64,000 nt of DNA from Chitinophaga arvensicola (GTDB lineage: Bacteria; Bacteroidota; Bacteroidia; Chitinophagales; Chitinophagaceae). Below the pieces are notes generated by a model, which was not told the origin of the DNA, made no database searches, and saw only the letters and a list, made by a program, of their open reading frames with translations. Made by a program: the position numbers and the translations under genes. Of this stretch, positions 53,300 through 63,900 are shown one piece after another; positions within the stretch are counted from its first letter, which is position 1, and the number at the start of each line of letters is the position of its first letter. Location: NCBI RefSeq assembly GCF_900110835.1, contig NZ_FOJG01000002.1, forward strand, positions 2,882,556 to 2,946,555. The letters run 5' to 3'.

Positions 53300-54577
53300 T
53301 CAGGAAAACAGTAAAAAGGCCAGTACCAACGTGATGATCACGTTAAAAGTCTGGGCTATCAGGAACGCATATACGGGTTTCCTGCTTTCTGTACCGATCA
53401 GGTCTTTGAAATTGGTTTCCAGCCCGATACTGGTAAATGCCAGCGCGAACCAGAGTCCCTGCAGGCTTTTCAGCGATCCTTTCACCGGCGCAATGGTAGC
53501 TGGCGAAAGCAGGAAGGAAAATACCAGGGAGGCGATGATAAAACCGATCACAAATTTGGGGAATCTTTCCCAGATCACGCTTAACGTTGGTTTCTGATCA
53601 GGATCAGCCGCGTTGGGATGCTTGGTATAAGTCCAGTATACAGAGATGGCAAATGCAGCAATACCCAGTAATACGTTCTGCGAAAACTTCACGATGGTGC
53701 TGATCTTAAGCGCCGTTTCTCCTACCAGTGAACCGGAGGCCACTACAGCGCCGGTGGTATCGATACTGCCACCCAGCCAGGCGCCGGTTACTTCTTCCGG
53801 GAACCCGAAATGATGGGCGATCATCGGCATAAAAATCATCATCGGGATAGCGGTAATCAGTACCAGTGAAATAACGAGCGACAGTTTTTTGGAATCGCCT
53901 TTAATGGCGCCGGAAGTAGCAATGGCGGCAGATACACCGCAAATGGATACGGCACTGGACAACATCATGGTGAGTTCCTTGTCGATTTTCAGTTTTTTAC
54001 ATACCCAGTAAGAGAAATACCAGACAGACAATACTACTACCAATGCCTGGATCAGGCCGAGGGAACCGGCTTTCAGTACATCCGAAAAAATAACGGTCGT
54101 ACCCAGGAGTACCAATCCTATTTTCACAAAGAATTCAGAAGTCAGTGATTCGCGGAACCAGGTAGGCAATTTAAAAAGGTTACCGATGAGTAAACCGATG
54201 ATGAGGCTGAAAATCACGGCTTCCAGTCCCAGGTCGTTCAGTGCGGTGTTACCGGCTACAATCAGTGCTACAATGGTAATCACATACACTGCCGGGAATA
54301 CCAGCAGGGTATTTTTGATGGATTTACCGGTGAGTAAAGATCCGAGGATGGCGATGGCAAACACATAAATAAACTGTGTGACAATCTTTAAGAAGTTGGC
54401 GCCGGTCAACACTTTACCGGTAAGGTCTGCGGTCTGGCTCCACTTGAATACAGGCGCTTCTATGGCTAACCAGTGAAAAGAAGGCAAATAAACTCCGGCC
54501 AGTGAAAGAAGGATAATCAGGAAACCCAGTGCAACGATGGCCCAGTCTTCCTGTAAATAAGACTTAACTGCAGGCAT
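53300..54577 (-). CDS. YeiH-type putative sulfate exporter family membrane protein
   Basis: The product has 425 residues with about ten hydrophobic segments. Conserved-family segments include LEAVIFSLIIGLLIGNLF, KIGLVLLGTTVIFSDVLKAG, AVSICGVSAAIATSGAIKGD, GAWLGGSIDTTGAVVASGSL and WFALAFTSIGLETNF. These match the UPF0324/YeiH group of inner-membrane proteins, annotated as putative sulfate exporters. Direct transport data for the group are scarce. The gene is on the minus strand after the FAD oxidoreductase gene with a 25-bp gap, so they may be co-transcribed. Confidence 0.88.
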   Translation of the reverse strand: MPAVKSYLQEDWAIVALGFLIILLSLAGVYLPSFHWLAIEAPVFKWSQTADLTGKVLTGANFLKIVTQFIYVFAIAILGSLLTGKSIKNTLLVFPAVYVITIVALIVAGNTALNDLGLEAVIFSLIIGLLIGNLFKLPTWFRESLTSEFFVKIGLVLLGTTVIFSDVLKAGSLGLIQALVVVLSVWYFSYWVCKKLKIDKELTMMLSSAVSICGVSAAIATSGAIKGDSKKLSLVISLVLITAIPMMIFMPMIAHHFGFPEEVTGAWLGGSIDTTGAVVASGSLVGETALKISTIVKFSQNVLLGIAAFAISVYWTYTKHPNAADPDQKPTLSVIWERFPKFVIGFIIASLVFSFLLSPATIAPVKGSLKSLQGLWFALAFTSIGLETNFKDLIGTESRKPVYAFLIAQTFNVIITLVLAFLLFS

Positions 54578-54602
54578 ATAGCATTATTCAAATAGTGACG
54601 GT

Positions 54603-56021
54603 TTAAAAAAGATCTTTCAGCACAGTGTTGGCAGCGTGGAAGCCACACATCCCGTGTACACCGCCTCCGGGCGGTGTAGCGGAAGAACAGATATACACTC
54701 CTTTGGCAGAAGTACGGTAAGGTGAAATACGGCAGGCAGGGCGCGTGTATAACTGCCGGATATCGATGATTCCACCATTGATATCGCCGCCCACATAATT
54801 CGGATTATATGTTTCCATCTGTTGTGGATTCATGATATGTTTTGCCAGTATCAGATCGCGGAATCCGGGTGCGAAGCGTTCTATCTGCTGCTCTATGATA
54901 CCGGTCATATCCACATCGGAGCCGTTGGGTACATGGCAATAAGCCCAGGCAGTGTGTTTACCCGCTGGTGCTCTTTCATCAAACAGGCTTTGCTGCGATA
55001 CCAGTACATAAGGTGCGGTATTGAGTTTGCCGTCGTAAGCGCATTGCTCCGACAGGGCAATTTCCTCGAAAGTGCCCCCCAGGTGTACCGTAGCGGCCTG
55101 CCGGCACTCCGGTGCGGTAAAAGGAATGGGACCGCTCAATGCCCAGTCTATTTTAAACACCCCGGGGCCATAGCGGTAACCCGACAATTGCCGGATATAG
55201 CGCGGAGAAAAAACGTCTCCTGCTACAGTGAGCAATTGCTTCGGTGTGAGATCAAACAACACGGCGCGATGCGAAGGCAACTGCGCCAGCGAACTAACGC
55301 GAACGCCTGTCTGAATTTCTCCGCCGAGCGAAGTAAAGTGTGCTGCCAGCGCTTTGCCGATGGATTGTGAGCCCCCTTTGGGAACCGGCCATCCATGGCG
55401 GTGTCCTACGGCAGATAATATGATCCCGATAGCTGCGGAAGCTACATTGGTCAGTGGTTGAATTGAATGCGCCGTCATGCCCGCCCATAACCCTCTTGCA
55501 GCGGTAGTAGTAAACCGGTTGGCAATAGCCGTGGCAGAACGCAGGGCATTCAGGCCAAAACGCGCCATGATTAACGGGTGACGGGGAATAGAAAATGGTC
55601 CGAGACTATCGGCAGCTACTTCCTCCCAATAATCGGCCACTGGCTGAATAAGCTGGCGGTATACTTTCTCATCGGCTCCCAGGGCCCTGGCGGTGTCGTC
55701 CAGCGAACGCGCCAGGAAGGCAGCGGTGCCGTCATCAAACGGATGGGCCGCCGCCAGTGGTGAATGCACAAACTCCAGCCCGTAATCGGCCAATGGTAAA
55801 GTAGAGAAAAAAGGAGAACCTACGGCCATCGGGTGCACTGCCGAACAAACGTCGTGATAAAATCCGGGTAACGTCAGTTCTTCTGTACGCATCCCGCCAC
55901 CGATGGTATCTTTTGCTTCCAGCAGTAATACGGATAACCCGGCCTGTTGCAGCCTGATGGCGGCAGAAAAGCCATTGGGTCCTGACCCTACTACTATTGC
56001 GTCGTAATCTTTTTTCTCCAT
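54603..56021 (-). CDS. FAD-dependent oxidoreductase, PYROXD2/phytoene-desaturase-like
   Basis: The product has 472 residues. The N-terminal dinucleotide-binding motif is VVGSGPNGFSAAIRLQQAGL, followed by LLEAKDTIGGGMRTEELTLP. The C-terminal FAD-contact motif is YICSSATPPGGGVHGMCGFH. The layout matches the PYROXD2-like and carotenoid-desaturase-related amine oxidase superfamily. There are no crt genes nearby, so a carotenoid role is not supported. The substrate is unknown. Confidence 0.87.
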   Translation of the reverse strand: MEKKDYDAIVVGSGPNGFSAAIRLQQAGLSVLLLEAKDTIGGGMRTEELTLPGFYHDVCSAVHPMAVGSPFFSTLPLADYGLEFVHSPLAAAHPFDDGTAAFLARSLDDTARALGADEKVYRQLIQPVADYWEEVAADSLGPFSIPRHPLIMARFGLNALRSATAIANRFTTTAARGLWAGMTAHSIQPLTNVASAAIGIILSAVGHRHGWPVPKGGSQSIGKALAAHFTSLGGEIQTGVRVSSLAQLPSHRAVLFDLTPKQLLTVAGDVFSPRYIRQLSGYRYGPGVFKIDWALSGPIPFTAPECRQAATVHLGGTFEEIALSEQCAYDGKLNTAPYVLVSQQSLFDERAPAGKHTAWAYCHVPNGSDVDMTGIIEQQIERFAPGFRDLILAKHIMNPQQMETYNPNYVGGDINGGIIDIRQLYTRPACRISPYRTSAKGVYICSSATPPGGGVHGMCGFHAANTVLKDLF

Positions 56022-56110
56022 GAGCTGCTTACTGCGGTGCTGGTTGATTAGTCTACAAACTTAGTATACTATTAACGGGAATGCAAATTATTTTTGAGAA
56101 AGATAGGAAT

Positions 56111-58444
56111 TTATTTGGCGTCTTCCACGGCAACGCTCATCCGGAGCGCCCGCAAGCCACTCAGTCCCTGCAGATCTTCCAGTTCCAGTTCTTCCACGCC
56201 GGGCAGCAACATGCCGGTATCCTGCAGGTATTTGATAAAAGGCAGGTAATCATCTACATCTTTCGGGTCGGAATAAATCAGGGCAATCTTATCGGGTTGG
56301 GTGAGCCGCTCTTCCGTGTTGCGGATATGCACTTTATCGATCCGTTTCTTGATCATCTGGTAACGGATGTTATAGGCGCCTTCCACATCAAATTTGCGTT
56401 CATCGGCGCGGAAGCTGATATCGATCGGATGGTTATGTACAAAGATCAGTTGGGTGGTGTGCAGTTCTTTCGACATGCTTACACGCAGGGAGTAGGTTAA
56501 CCGGGTGATCGTTACCATCGATGATAATTGCCAGAGCCGGAGGTTTTTGAGATGAAAATGATCAAAGGGTCTGTCGGGGGAAATCGACTGGCCGATATAA
56601 ATATCATATTCTATTCCATCTGTTCTGAATTTTTCAAAGTAGCAGGGATAAGATTCCTGCAATTTGTTTTTCTCTGATTCAAAGTATTCGTTGACCGTTT
56701 GATTGATCAGTTGCATCGATGCTTCCAGCGCCTGTTTGTTGGAGTCGCCGGCCATAGATTCCAGGCAGCTGCTGATGGTTTCACGGCTCACCGGGAACTG
56801 CGCAGCGATATGTTGCAGGTACTGCACGGCTTCCACATCCAGGAAACGGTTCAGGGCATTTTCATCGGCAGGACTCAGCTGCTGCTGCACCAGTGCCTGC
56901 TGCCATTGCTGGCAGTTGTAGATCATCTGTTTTAGCAGATCGTTTTGCTGGTATTGCCGTAATACATCCAGGGTGTTGGCCAGGATGCTCAGGTGTCCGT
57001 CCAGGTCTGCAATGATGGCTTTATTTCTTTCGATGGTAGAATTTCGGATATCAATAGCGCCATACAGCGGATACACCTGTTCAAACAGGATATTGCTGAT
57101 CGTGGCAGGCTGGTTTCTTTTAACGCGGTACAGGTACTCCCAGGCGGCTTCATTGAACTTCCATTGCACGGCTGGTTGTATGGATGTATATTTCTCCTTG
57201 ATCACCTTTTCTATCTCCCCGTTAAATTCATCGATATAAATTTGTAACAACTGGGCCACTGATGCCAGTGCGGGTTCCAGCAGCGCCAATGTTTTTTCAT
57301 CAAACATATGATCCTTCCAGGTGTGCACGGCGAAAGCGCCTACGGGTTCATGCAGGTAAAAAAGTGGCAGAATGGCGAGGGAACGTACTCCCAGTTTGCG
57401 GAAATGTTCGAGAAAATCTTCTTTCCGGTTTTCCTGGAAGATATCGGAAGAAAAAAAGATCATCGGTTTCGCGATAAACATTTTTGCCTGGCGGCTGAAT
57501 TCTTCCGGTGAAAGCCGGCCTTCTCCCCATACACTTGCTAAAATGCCGGTACCGCCTTTTTCAAAACCATAAACCGGTTCATTGTTTACCCGCAGAAAGG
57601 GAAACAGGTCGAATTCCATATTACGGTCACGTACCAACGATTTCAATGACAGGATCACCTGTTCATAACTCTGTTCATCCACCAGTGCGGTGCGCGACAA
57701 TCTTACCTGGCTGATGTTTTCCACCGCTTTTTTGGCGGTAACATCCGTTACGGTAGCTACACAGAATCCACGGAAACGGAAGAGGTGTAATGGGAGCATT
57801 TCTTCCATCACCTCTACACCGCTGCCTTCACTGAAATGCGTATACAACTGTACAAAATCAATCTCCGGTAAATCACCTACTGCTGTTACGCTGATAAAGT
57901 CGGTATTGATGTTCACGGAATAATATTGCAGGAGGCCGGTGGCGTTATCCATACCGGCATGATACTGATCCATTTTCACGGGCGCCTGGAAATTATACAG
58001 GCGTTTCAGTACCAGGGAATAGATGAGTTGCAGCCGCTCCCGGTGATAATCTTCCGGTGTACGGGTTACCTGGTAGGTATGATTTTCCGACTTGCCTCCC
58101 ATTAAACCATAGAGGAGGTTGGTGCCGTAAAAAATGAGTGGTAAAAAAGGAAAGCTGAGTCCCCACGCGAGGTATTGTTCAGAACTCATAGCAGGAGAAA
58201 GACAGGCATATACATATTCCAGCAGGGGCGCATATTGATGTATGTCTTCCAGGGGAATATCCTGCCCGGATATATCCGATGCTTCAAACTGCGCCAGCAC
58301 CTCTTTATACAACCAGGCTTTTACGGTAGGTTCCTCCTCCATCCGTTGCCGGAGATGGGAAATAAACGGTTCAAAGGAAATGGCTGCATCTATCGTCAAT
58401 GGCTGCGCTTTGCTTCCTGACACATCCAGTATGGTTGTTTGCAT
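56111..58444 (-). CDS. Large protein with GAF-like domain, function unknown
   Basis: The product has 777 residues with no signal peptide. A GAF-like domain covers about 255-405 (MIFFSSDIFQENR, LGVRSLAILPLFYLHEPVGA and a long helix ending in LLQIYIDEFN). It is followed by the striking segment VYPLYGAIDIRNSTIERNKA (about 457-476) that leads into a coiled helical region. DIRNST is reminiscent of the DIRGFT start of class III nucleotide cyclases, but the remaining catalytic residues are not visible, so that link is weak. The N-terminal 200 residues and the last 200 residues are unrecognised. A signalling role is an inference from the GAF fold. Confidence 0.7.
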   Translation of the reverse strand: MQTTILDVSGSKAQPLTIDAAISFEPFISHLRQRMEEEPTVKAWLYKEVLAQFEASDISGQDIPLEDIHQYAPLLEYVYACLSPAMSSEQYLAWGLSFPFLPLIFYGTNLLYGLMGGKSENHTYQVTRTPEDYHRERLQLIYSLVLKRLYNFQAPVKMDQYHAGMDNATGLLQYYSVNINTDFISVTAVGDLPEIDFVQLYTHFSEGSGVEVMEEMLPLHLFRFRGFCVATVTDVTAKKAVENISQVRLSRTALVDEQSYEQVILSLKSLVRDRNMEFDLFPFLRVNNEPVYGFEKGGTGILASVWGEGRLSPEEFSRQAKMFIAKPMIFFSSDIFQENRKEDFLEHFRKLGVRSLAILPLFYLHEPVGAFAVHTWKDHMFDEKTLALLEPALASVAQLLQIYIDEFNGEIEKVIKEKYTSIQPAVQWKFNEAAWEYLYRVKRNQPATISNILFEQVYPLYGAIDIRNSTIERNKAIIADLDGHLSILANTLDVLRQYQQNDLLKQMIYNCQQWQQALVQQQLSPADENALNRFLDVEAVQYLQHIAAQFPVSRETISSCLESMAGDSNKQALEASMQLINQTVNEYFESEKNKLQESYPCYFEKFRTDGIEYDIYIGQSISPDRPFDHFHLKNLRLWQLSSMVTITRLTYSLRVSMSKELHTTQLIFVHNHPIDISFRADERKFDVEGAYNIRYQMIKKRIDKVHIRNTEERLTQPDKIALIYSDPKDVDDYLPFIKYLQDTGMLLPGVEELELEDLQGLSGLRALRMSVAVEDAK

Positions 58445-58467
58445 AAAGGGGATTATTCTTTCAGTAA

Positions 58468-58475
58468 CAAAGGTA
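58468..58475 (-). promoter_or_regulatory. Putative -7 box of the GAF-protein gene
   Basis: On the minus strand TACCTTTG matches TAnnTTTG exactly, 23 bp before the start codon at 58444. No -33 TTTG at standard spacing was found. Confidence 0.35.
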
Positions 58476-58590
58476 GGGAATTGTTATTTGCAAGGTATAA
58501 CACGCATGCCATGGCGGGTACAAATAAATAACTTATCTTGTTAGCCTGTAATTTCACCCCATCCAAACATCTCTTAAACAGCTGCAAATC

Positions 58591-59163
58591 ATGAAAACAT
58601 TTTACCTGTTAACAGCTGCGTTATGCCTGTTAATAAACGTCAACACCTTTGCACAGCAAGACTCTGCCGCCATGATGAAAGCCTGGGCGGCGTACATGAC
58701 ACCTGGTCCTGTACATGAGAAAATGGCTATCGCCAATGGCGAATGGACAGCCGACATGACCTTTTGGGAGAAACCGGACGCCCCGCCTACTACTTCCACT
58801 GGAAATGTGGTCAATAAAATGATCCTGGGCGGCCGTTATGAAGAAAGCCGTTTTACTGCCGACATGATGGGCATGGCCTTTGAAGGCGTGAGCACCATGG
58901 CGTACGACAATGCGCGCAAGGTGTTTATCAGCACCTGGATAGATAATATGGGCACCGGCATCACCGTCATGGAAGGTCAATGGGACGATGCTACCCACTC
59001 CATGCATTTAAGCGGTAAAGCGGTAGATCCTGTTACCGGGAAAGAACATCCCATCCGCCAGGTGCAAACATGGACCGACAAAAACCACCAGGTACTGGAA
59101 ATGTTCAGGACCATGGATGGTAAAGAGATCAAAGACATGGAAATAAAGCTGACACGGAAGTAA
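58591..59163 (+). CDS. Exported DUF1579-family protein
   Basis: The product has 190 residues with a signal peptide ending near residue 21 (LINVNTFAQ). The mature part shows DUF1579 patterns: MAIANGEWTADMTFWEKPDA, NKMILGGRYEESRFTADMMG, FISTWIDNMGTGITVMEGQW and a terminal MDGKEIKDMEIKLTRK. It is a predicted beta-barrel-like lipid or small-molecule binding protein of unknown role. Its stop codon directly abuts that of the opposing PfkB kinase gene (59161-59166). Confidence 0.85.
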   Translation: MKTFYLLTAALCLLINVNTFAQQDSAAMMKAWAAYMTPGPVHEKMAIANGEWTADMTFWEKPDAPPTTSTGNVVNKMILGGRYEESRFTADMMGMAFEGVSTMAYDNARKVFISTWIDNMGTGITVMEGQWDDATHSMHLSGKAVDPVTGKEHPIRQVQTWTDKNHQVLEMFRTMDGKEIKDMEIKLTRK

Positions 59164-60048
59164 TCAGCCTTGTATTTTTAAGATGTCGTTTACGTCATAA
59201 TCCGGCGCGCCGCCTGCAAAGGAGGCCACCAGCGCACCCAACGCATTGGCAAACACCAGGCATTCCCTGGCAGGCCGCCCCCGGATAACGCTATGCAGAA
59301 AACCAGCCAGGAAAGCATCTCCGCTGCCTATCGTATCCGCCACTTCCACGGCGATACCTGGTTCTGCATAAAACAGGTCGTTGGCAAATAGCAGCGCCCC
59401 ATCAGCTCCCATGGTGACCACGATGGTATAGATATGAAAACGCTCCGAAATAAGTCGTACCGCCTGTTCCTTATCCGTATAAGGATGGTACCAGTTGCAG
59501 ATCAGTTCCAGCTCCGTTATATTCAGTTTCAGTAAATGACATTCGCCCAGTAACCATTCTATATGTTCCCGGGTATAATGCGGCGCCCGCAGGTTGATAT
59601 CCAGCACTTTCACCACCCGTTCTTTCAACGCCTGCTGTAAGGTATGCAGCGACACTTCATGCCGGGAGCAAAGACTGCCAAACACCAGGTAGCGTGTAGC
59701 CGTATCCTTTAACCGGGCAGCCAAACCGGGCGTCCATTGGATAAAATCCCACGCCGCCGGATATACGATATCGTAATGCACATCATGCGGGTTGGTCATA
59801 TCGGCATACACCTTTCCTGTTTCCACCTGCTCATCTACCTGTACCAGGCTGGTATCCAGTCCGTAGCCATTCAGCATATCCAGTAGCCCCTGCCCCCTGG
59901 CATCGCGCCCCACGCGGGATACCAGCGACACCTGCTCTCCAAGTTGCTGCAGATGGTAAGCTACATTCATCACCGCCCCACCCGGCAATTCCTTCTCCGG
60001 CAGAATATCCCATAACATTTCTCCAAAACAGATGATCCCGTTCGACAT
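59164..60048 (-). CDS. PfkB-family carbohydrate kinase (fructokinase-like)
   Basis: The product has 294 residues. The substrate-binding GGAVMNVAYHLQQLG (about 23-37) and the ATP/anion-hole motif DTIGSGDAFLAGFLHSV with catalytic Asp are both present, as is LDINLRAPHYT. The sequence resembles fructokinases more than ribokinases, but the sugar is not certain. It phosphorylates a free sugar with ATP in the cytosol. No transporter or isomerase gene is adjacent. Confidence 0.9.
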   Translation of the reverse strand: MSNGIICFGEMLWDILPEKELPGGAVMNVAYHLQQLGEQVSLVSRVGRDARGQGLLDMLNGYGLDTSLVQVDEQVETGKVYADMTNPHDVHYDIVYPAAWDFIQWTPGLAARLKDTATRYLVFGSLCSRHEVSLHTLQQALKERVVKVLDINLRAPHYTREHIEWLLGECHLLKLNITELELICNWYHPYTDKEQAVRLISERFHIYTIVVTMGADGALLFANDLFYAEPGIAVEVADTIGSGDAFLAGFLHSVIRGRPARECLVFANALGALVASFAGGAPDYDVNDILKIQG

Positions 60049-60160
60049 AATTTTCCAACTTTGATTAAACGTAATGAACCCGTAAACGTACCTTTACAGC
60101 GTACCGACAAAATACGATAAAGCAATTATATTTATAAACAATGCTCCCTAAAACCCGGAA

Positions 60161-60847
60161 ATGATGCACCAGGAAGAACATTTAAAAAGCTCGGATTTTA
60201 TTACGGATATGGTGATCGGCATGAGCGACGGACTTACCGTGCCTTTTGCACTGGCGGCAGGGCTCAGTGGTGCCGTGAGCAGCAATAATATCATCCTCAC
60301 TGCCGGCATCGCGGAAATTGTAGCAGGCTGTATCGCCATGGGCCTTGGTGGCTATCTTGCGGGCAAAACAGAACTGGAACACTACGAAAGTGAACTGAAA
60401 AGGGAATACGCGGAAGTGGAAACCGTACCGGACAAGGAAATGGAGGAAGTAAAAGAAGTATTTGCCGAATATGGATTAAGCCCGGAAGCACAACAACTGA
60501 TTGCTACTGAACTATCGAAGGATAAAACCAAATGGGTGAATTTCATGATGAAGTTTGAACTTGGACTGGAGGCACCCAATCCTAACCGCGCCCGGCAAAG
60601 CGCGCTCACCATCGGAGCCTCCTATTTTGTAGGCGGACTGCTTCCTTTATCGGCCTATCTTTTCACGGATACGCCTCAACGGGGATTGATAGGATCCACC
60701 ATTCTGACCATTATCTGCCTGTTCGTATTTGGCTATTTCAAAAGTAAAGTAACCGGCCAACCTCCTGTACAAGGCGCGCTGAAAGTAACGATGATAGGCG
60801 TTCTGGCCGCCGCTGCCGCTTTTGCCATCGCCCGGCTCGTGGCTTAA
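60161..60847 (+). CDS. VIT1/CCC1-family iron/manganese transporter
   Basis: The product has 228 residues. The first membrane segments contain IGMSDGLTVPFALAAGLSGA and EIVAGCIAMGLGGYLAGKTE, which are family signatures. A Glu-rich cytosolic insert at about 70-125 (EVETVPDKEMEEVKEVFAEY) is the metal-binding loop known in the family, and three further membrane segments follow. Members move ferrous iron or manganese out of the cytosol or into stores. The downstream AsmA-like gene starts 57 bp later. Confidence 0.9.
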   Translation: MMHQEEHLKSSDFITDMVIGMSDGLTVPFALAAGLSGAVSSNNIILTAGIAEIVAGCIAMGLGGYLAGKTELEHYESELKREYAEVETVPDKEMEEVKEVFAEYGLSPEAQQLIATELSKDKTKWVNFMMKFELGLEAPNPNRARQSALTIGASYFVGGLLPLSAYLFTDTPQRGLIGSTILTIICLFVFGYFKSKVTGQPPVQGALKVTMIGVLAAAAAFAIARLVA

Positions 60848-60904
60848 GTTGAACATAAGCGGCGTGAAACTGTTTGGATTAAAGTCAACTGTTGAATCAG
60901 ACAT

Positions 60905-63900
60905 ATGAAACTATCACCCCGGCTTAATAAATGGCTCAAAATACTCGGTGCACTCCTGCTCTTCAGGATAGTGCTGGGGCTTTTGCTGTATTACCTGGTG
61001 GAGCATAAGTTTGTAAAGATCATTCAATACATTGTCAGCAAAGAATCCAACGACAGCTATAAATTCGACGCCGATGCCATTGATTTTTCGCTGTGGAAAA
61101 GAAATATCATTATAAAGAACGCACGACTTGTTGGTAAAGACACGGTACACGTTTCTGCACATTATGATGTGGCGATCCCCAGGGTTTATCTCTCCATACA
61201 ATCCTGGCGCGCATTGATACTGCATAAAAAGCTATTGGTGGATAGTTTGTCCGTGATAGACCCTTCCCTGCTTATTCACGAACATGTAGCGCGCGGCCCG
61301 CGAACAGACAGCTTTCAGCTTTCTTCCGTAGTGGATCACCTGGAACAAGCGCTGCAATATGTAAATGCCCGCATTGTGCATCTGCAGAACGGATCGCTGG
61401 TATACAGCAAGGTAAATGGTCCACCGCCTCTACGGGTAGACCATTTCAATTTCTCAATCGTTAATTTCTCAAAGGTAACCCATACCGATAACCACATCCT
61501 GGGCTCAGATGATGTGGATTTTTCGTTCGACAACCAACACTGGATCCTGCCGGACGGCAGGAATACTATCAGTTTTAAACGGCTGCATTTCTCGGGAAAA
61601 AACCAGTTCTTCCAGCTCGATTCCTGTACTATTTCCAGTGCGGCCACGGCTACCAAAGGAGAAATGTCGTTATCGGCCGATCAGTTTTATTTTAATGCCC
61701 GTCACCTGCCCGCCATTTATATGCGGGAAGAATTACTGATAGATACCCTCGTTTGTATCCGGCCGGTGCTCAAACTCCCCGGCAGGAAACTTAGTCATAC
61801 CGATAAAAAAGTAGCGCTGGACAGTTTGCCGAACACCTTGTTCAAACGGATGAACTTCCGGTATATTGAAGTAAGAGACGGAGAATTGCTGCTACGGGGC
61901 AACGTATCAACGGGCACGACTAAACGTACCAATCTGAATATCTATAATCTTACCATTGCACATGATACCACGCCTGCTATCACGACCGACAGTATTGCAT
62001 TGCGTCTCAATAAAATAAAATTCTACTCGCTCGACAGCATGTTTCAGCTCAGTGTAGATGAATTTGTGCTGCAACGGAATGATGTGATCTTTAACCAGGT
62101 AGAATATGGGCCCACACCGCGCAACCATTCCGGTAAAGGTTTAACCTTTACTGCGCCTTCCCTGCGCCTGAATAATGTGAGCCTGGAAGACCTGCTGCGG
62201 AAGCGACTGAAAGCCACCAGTGCTGAACTTTACCAACCGGGTATCCACTTTCTCACCAAAGCGAAAACGCCGGTAAAAGGGCGTATGCCGATAGATAGCA
62301 CCCGGATCAAAATGCCCGCCTTCTACCAGACCCTGCACGGATTAAGTCAGACGATACAGGTGAACACCTTCCGGATCATAGAAGGCAATATCAATTTCAC
62401 CTCTACCGGAAAAACCCCGGTTACCCTGCAGGTAAAAAATATGAACACCGATATCCTGCTGCATAACTTCCTAATGAGCGATTCGTTGGTAGATATCAAG
62501 CATTCTATGCCCAACCTGCATATTGAGCAGATGAATGTGCTGTCGGACAAGGCCGGTATCACTGTGAACAATTACGCATTTGACGGCACTCACCGGCACA
62601 ATAAAGCCGCCAGTCTTACGGTATCGTTATCCAATGGAACACGTATGGCTGCCAATGATCTTTACTGGGAAGTGTTCGACTGGGATGTTTACCAGGAGTC
62701 GAAGGATATACAGGTAGATGTATTACGCATCGGCGCTTTGAAGATACAGGCACAAAGCGGTGGCACAAAAAAAACCGGGCCGCCAAAAGATTTGCCGGTG
62801 ATACGCGTGGCACAACTGGACGTTGGGAGTATACAATTCAGTAGTGAAGGAGCGGATCAGCATAGCAGTTTTAATGCGGACAAAATAGCATTGCGCAATG
62901 TGCGCACACGGCAGCATTTTATTACCTGGGGCACTGCCACGGGGCAATTCAGCAACATCCGGCATCACAGTCCGGGTACAGATGTTTCCATCGCAGCGGT
63001 ACAACTGAATACCAGCGGTCTTACCACAATCACTGCCGCCGATGCCACATTGCATAACGCGGAAGGCTATACTAAAATTAAGCTGCCTGCACTGCAATTA
63101 CAGACGGCGCTGCACAGTACAGATATGAGCCAGTTGCTGGTGCAGTCGCTCAATACCGCCCATCCGCAGATAGAGATATTCAGGACGGGACATCACACAG
63201 CTAAAAAGAAAGCCGCACCGTTGCAGGCGACATTGCAAAAACTGGCAGTCTCCGATGCTGCCATCCTGTACACGCAGCTCAATGGTGCGGATACTACCCG
63301 CTTACAAACCACCGCTCAGCTGGAAGGCAGCGGCATAGCGCTCCATACCGGCAGCCCGCAGTTATTACACTATCAGCAATTGCACCTGGATCTGTCCGCG
63401 CTGTCTTTCCATCATACCGGCACACAGCTGGAGGCGCCACAATTATCGGTACAATTACAAAAAGGACAATTGCACCAGGATAAAAACCAGCAGCTATCAC
63501 TCCGCTCCGGCGTAGTGGTGAACTGGCAGGATATACAATTGGCATTACATCATGGAGATACGCTTGACCTGGTGCTGCAACGATTATCCGGTATGTTTAA
63601 AGATGCCGGCTTCTACTGGCAGAAGGCGCATAAAATAGCCTGGTCGCCTTTTGTGGGGAACACCAGCATCCATCAGGGCGGCTTTTACTACCGCAACAAG
63701 CAACTGCATGCACAGGCGGAAAACGTTGCCCTCGATCCGGCCACCCGGACATTTTACCTGCATCAGTTTGAAGTGACGCCCAATCTGAGTGCAGCGGAAA
63801 CCTTCCGTACTGCCCCATGGCAGAAAGATTATATTACGGTGAAGGGCGCATTGCTGGAGATCAGCGGAATGGATATCCCGGACGACAGCACCATCGCCAT

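Noticed and set aside
54603..56021. A carotenoid desaturase (crtI)
   Set aside because: The FAD motifs fit a broader superfamily and there are no crt neighbours; the sequence resembles PYROXD2-like proteins more.
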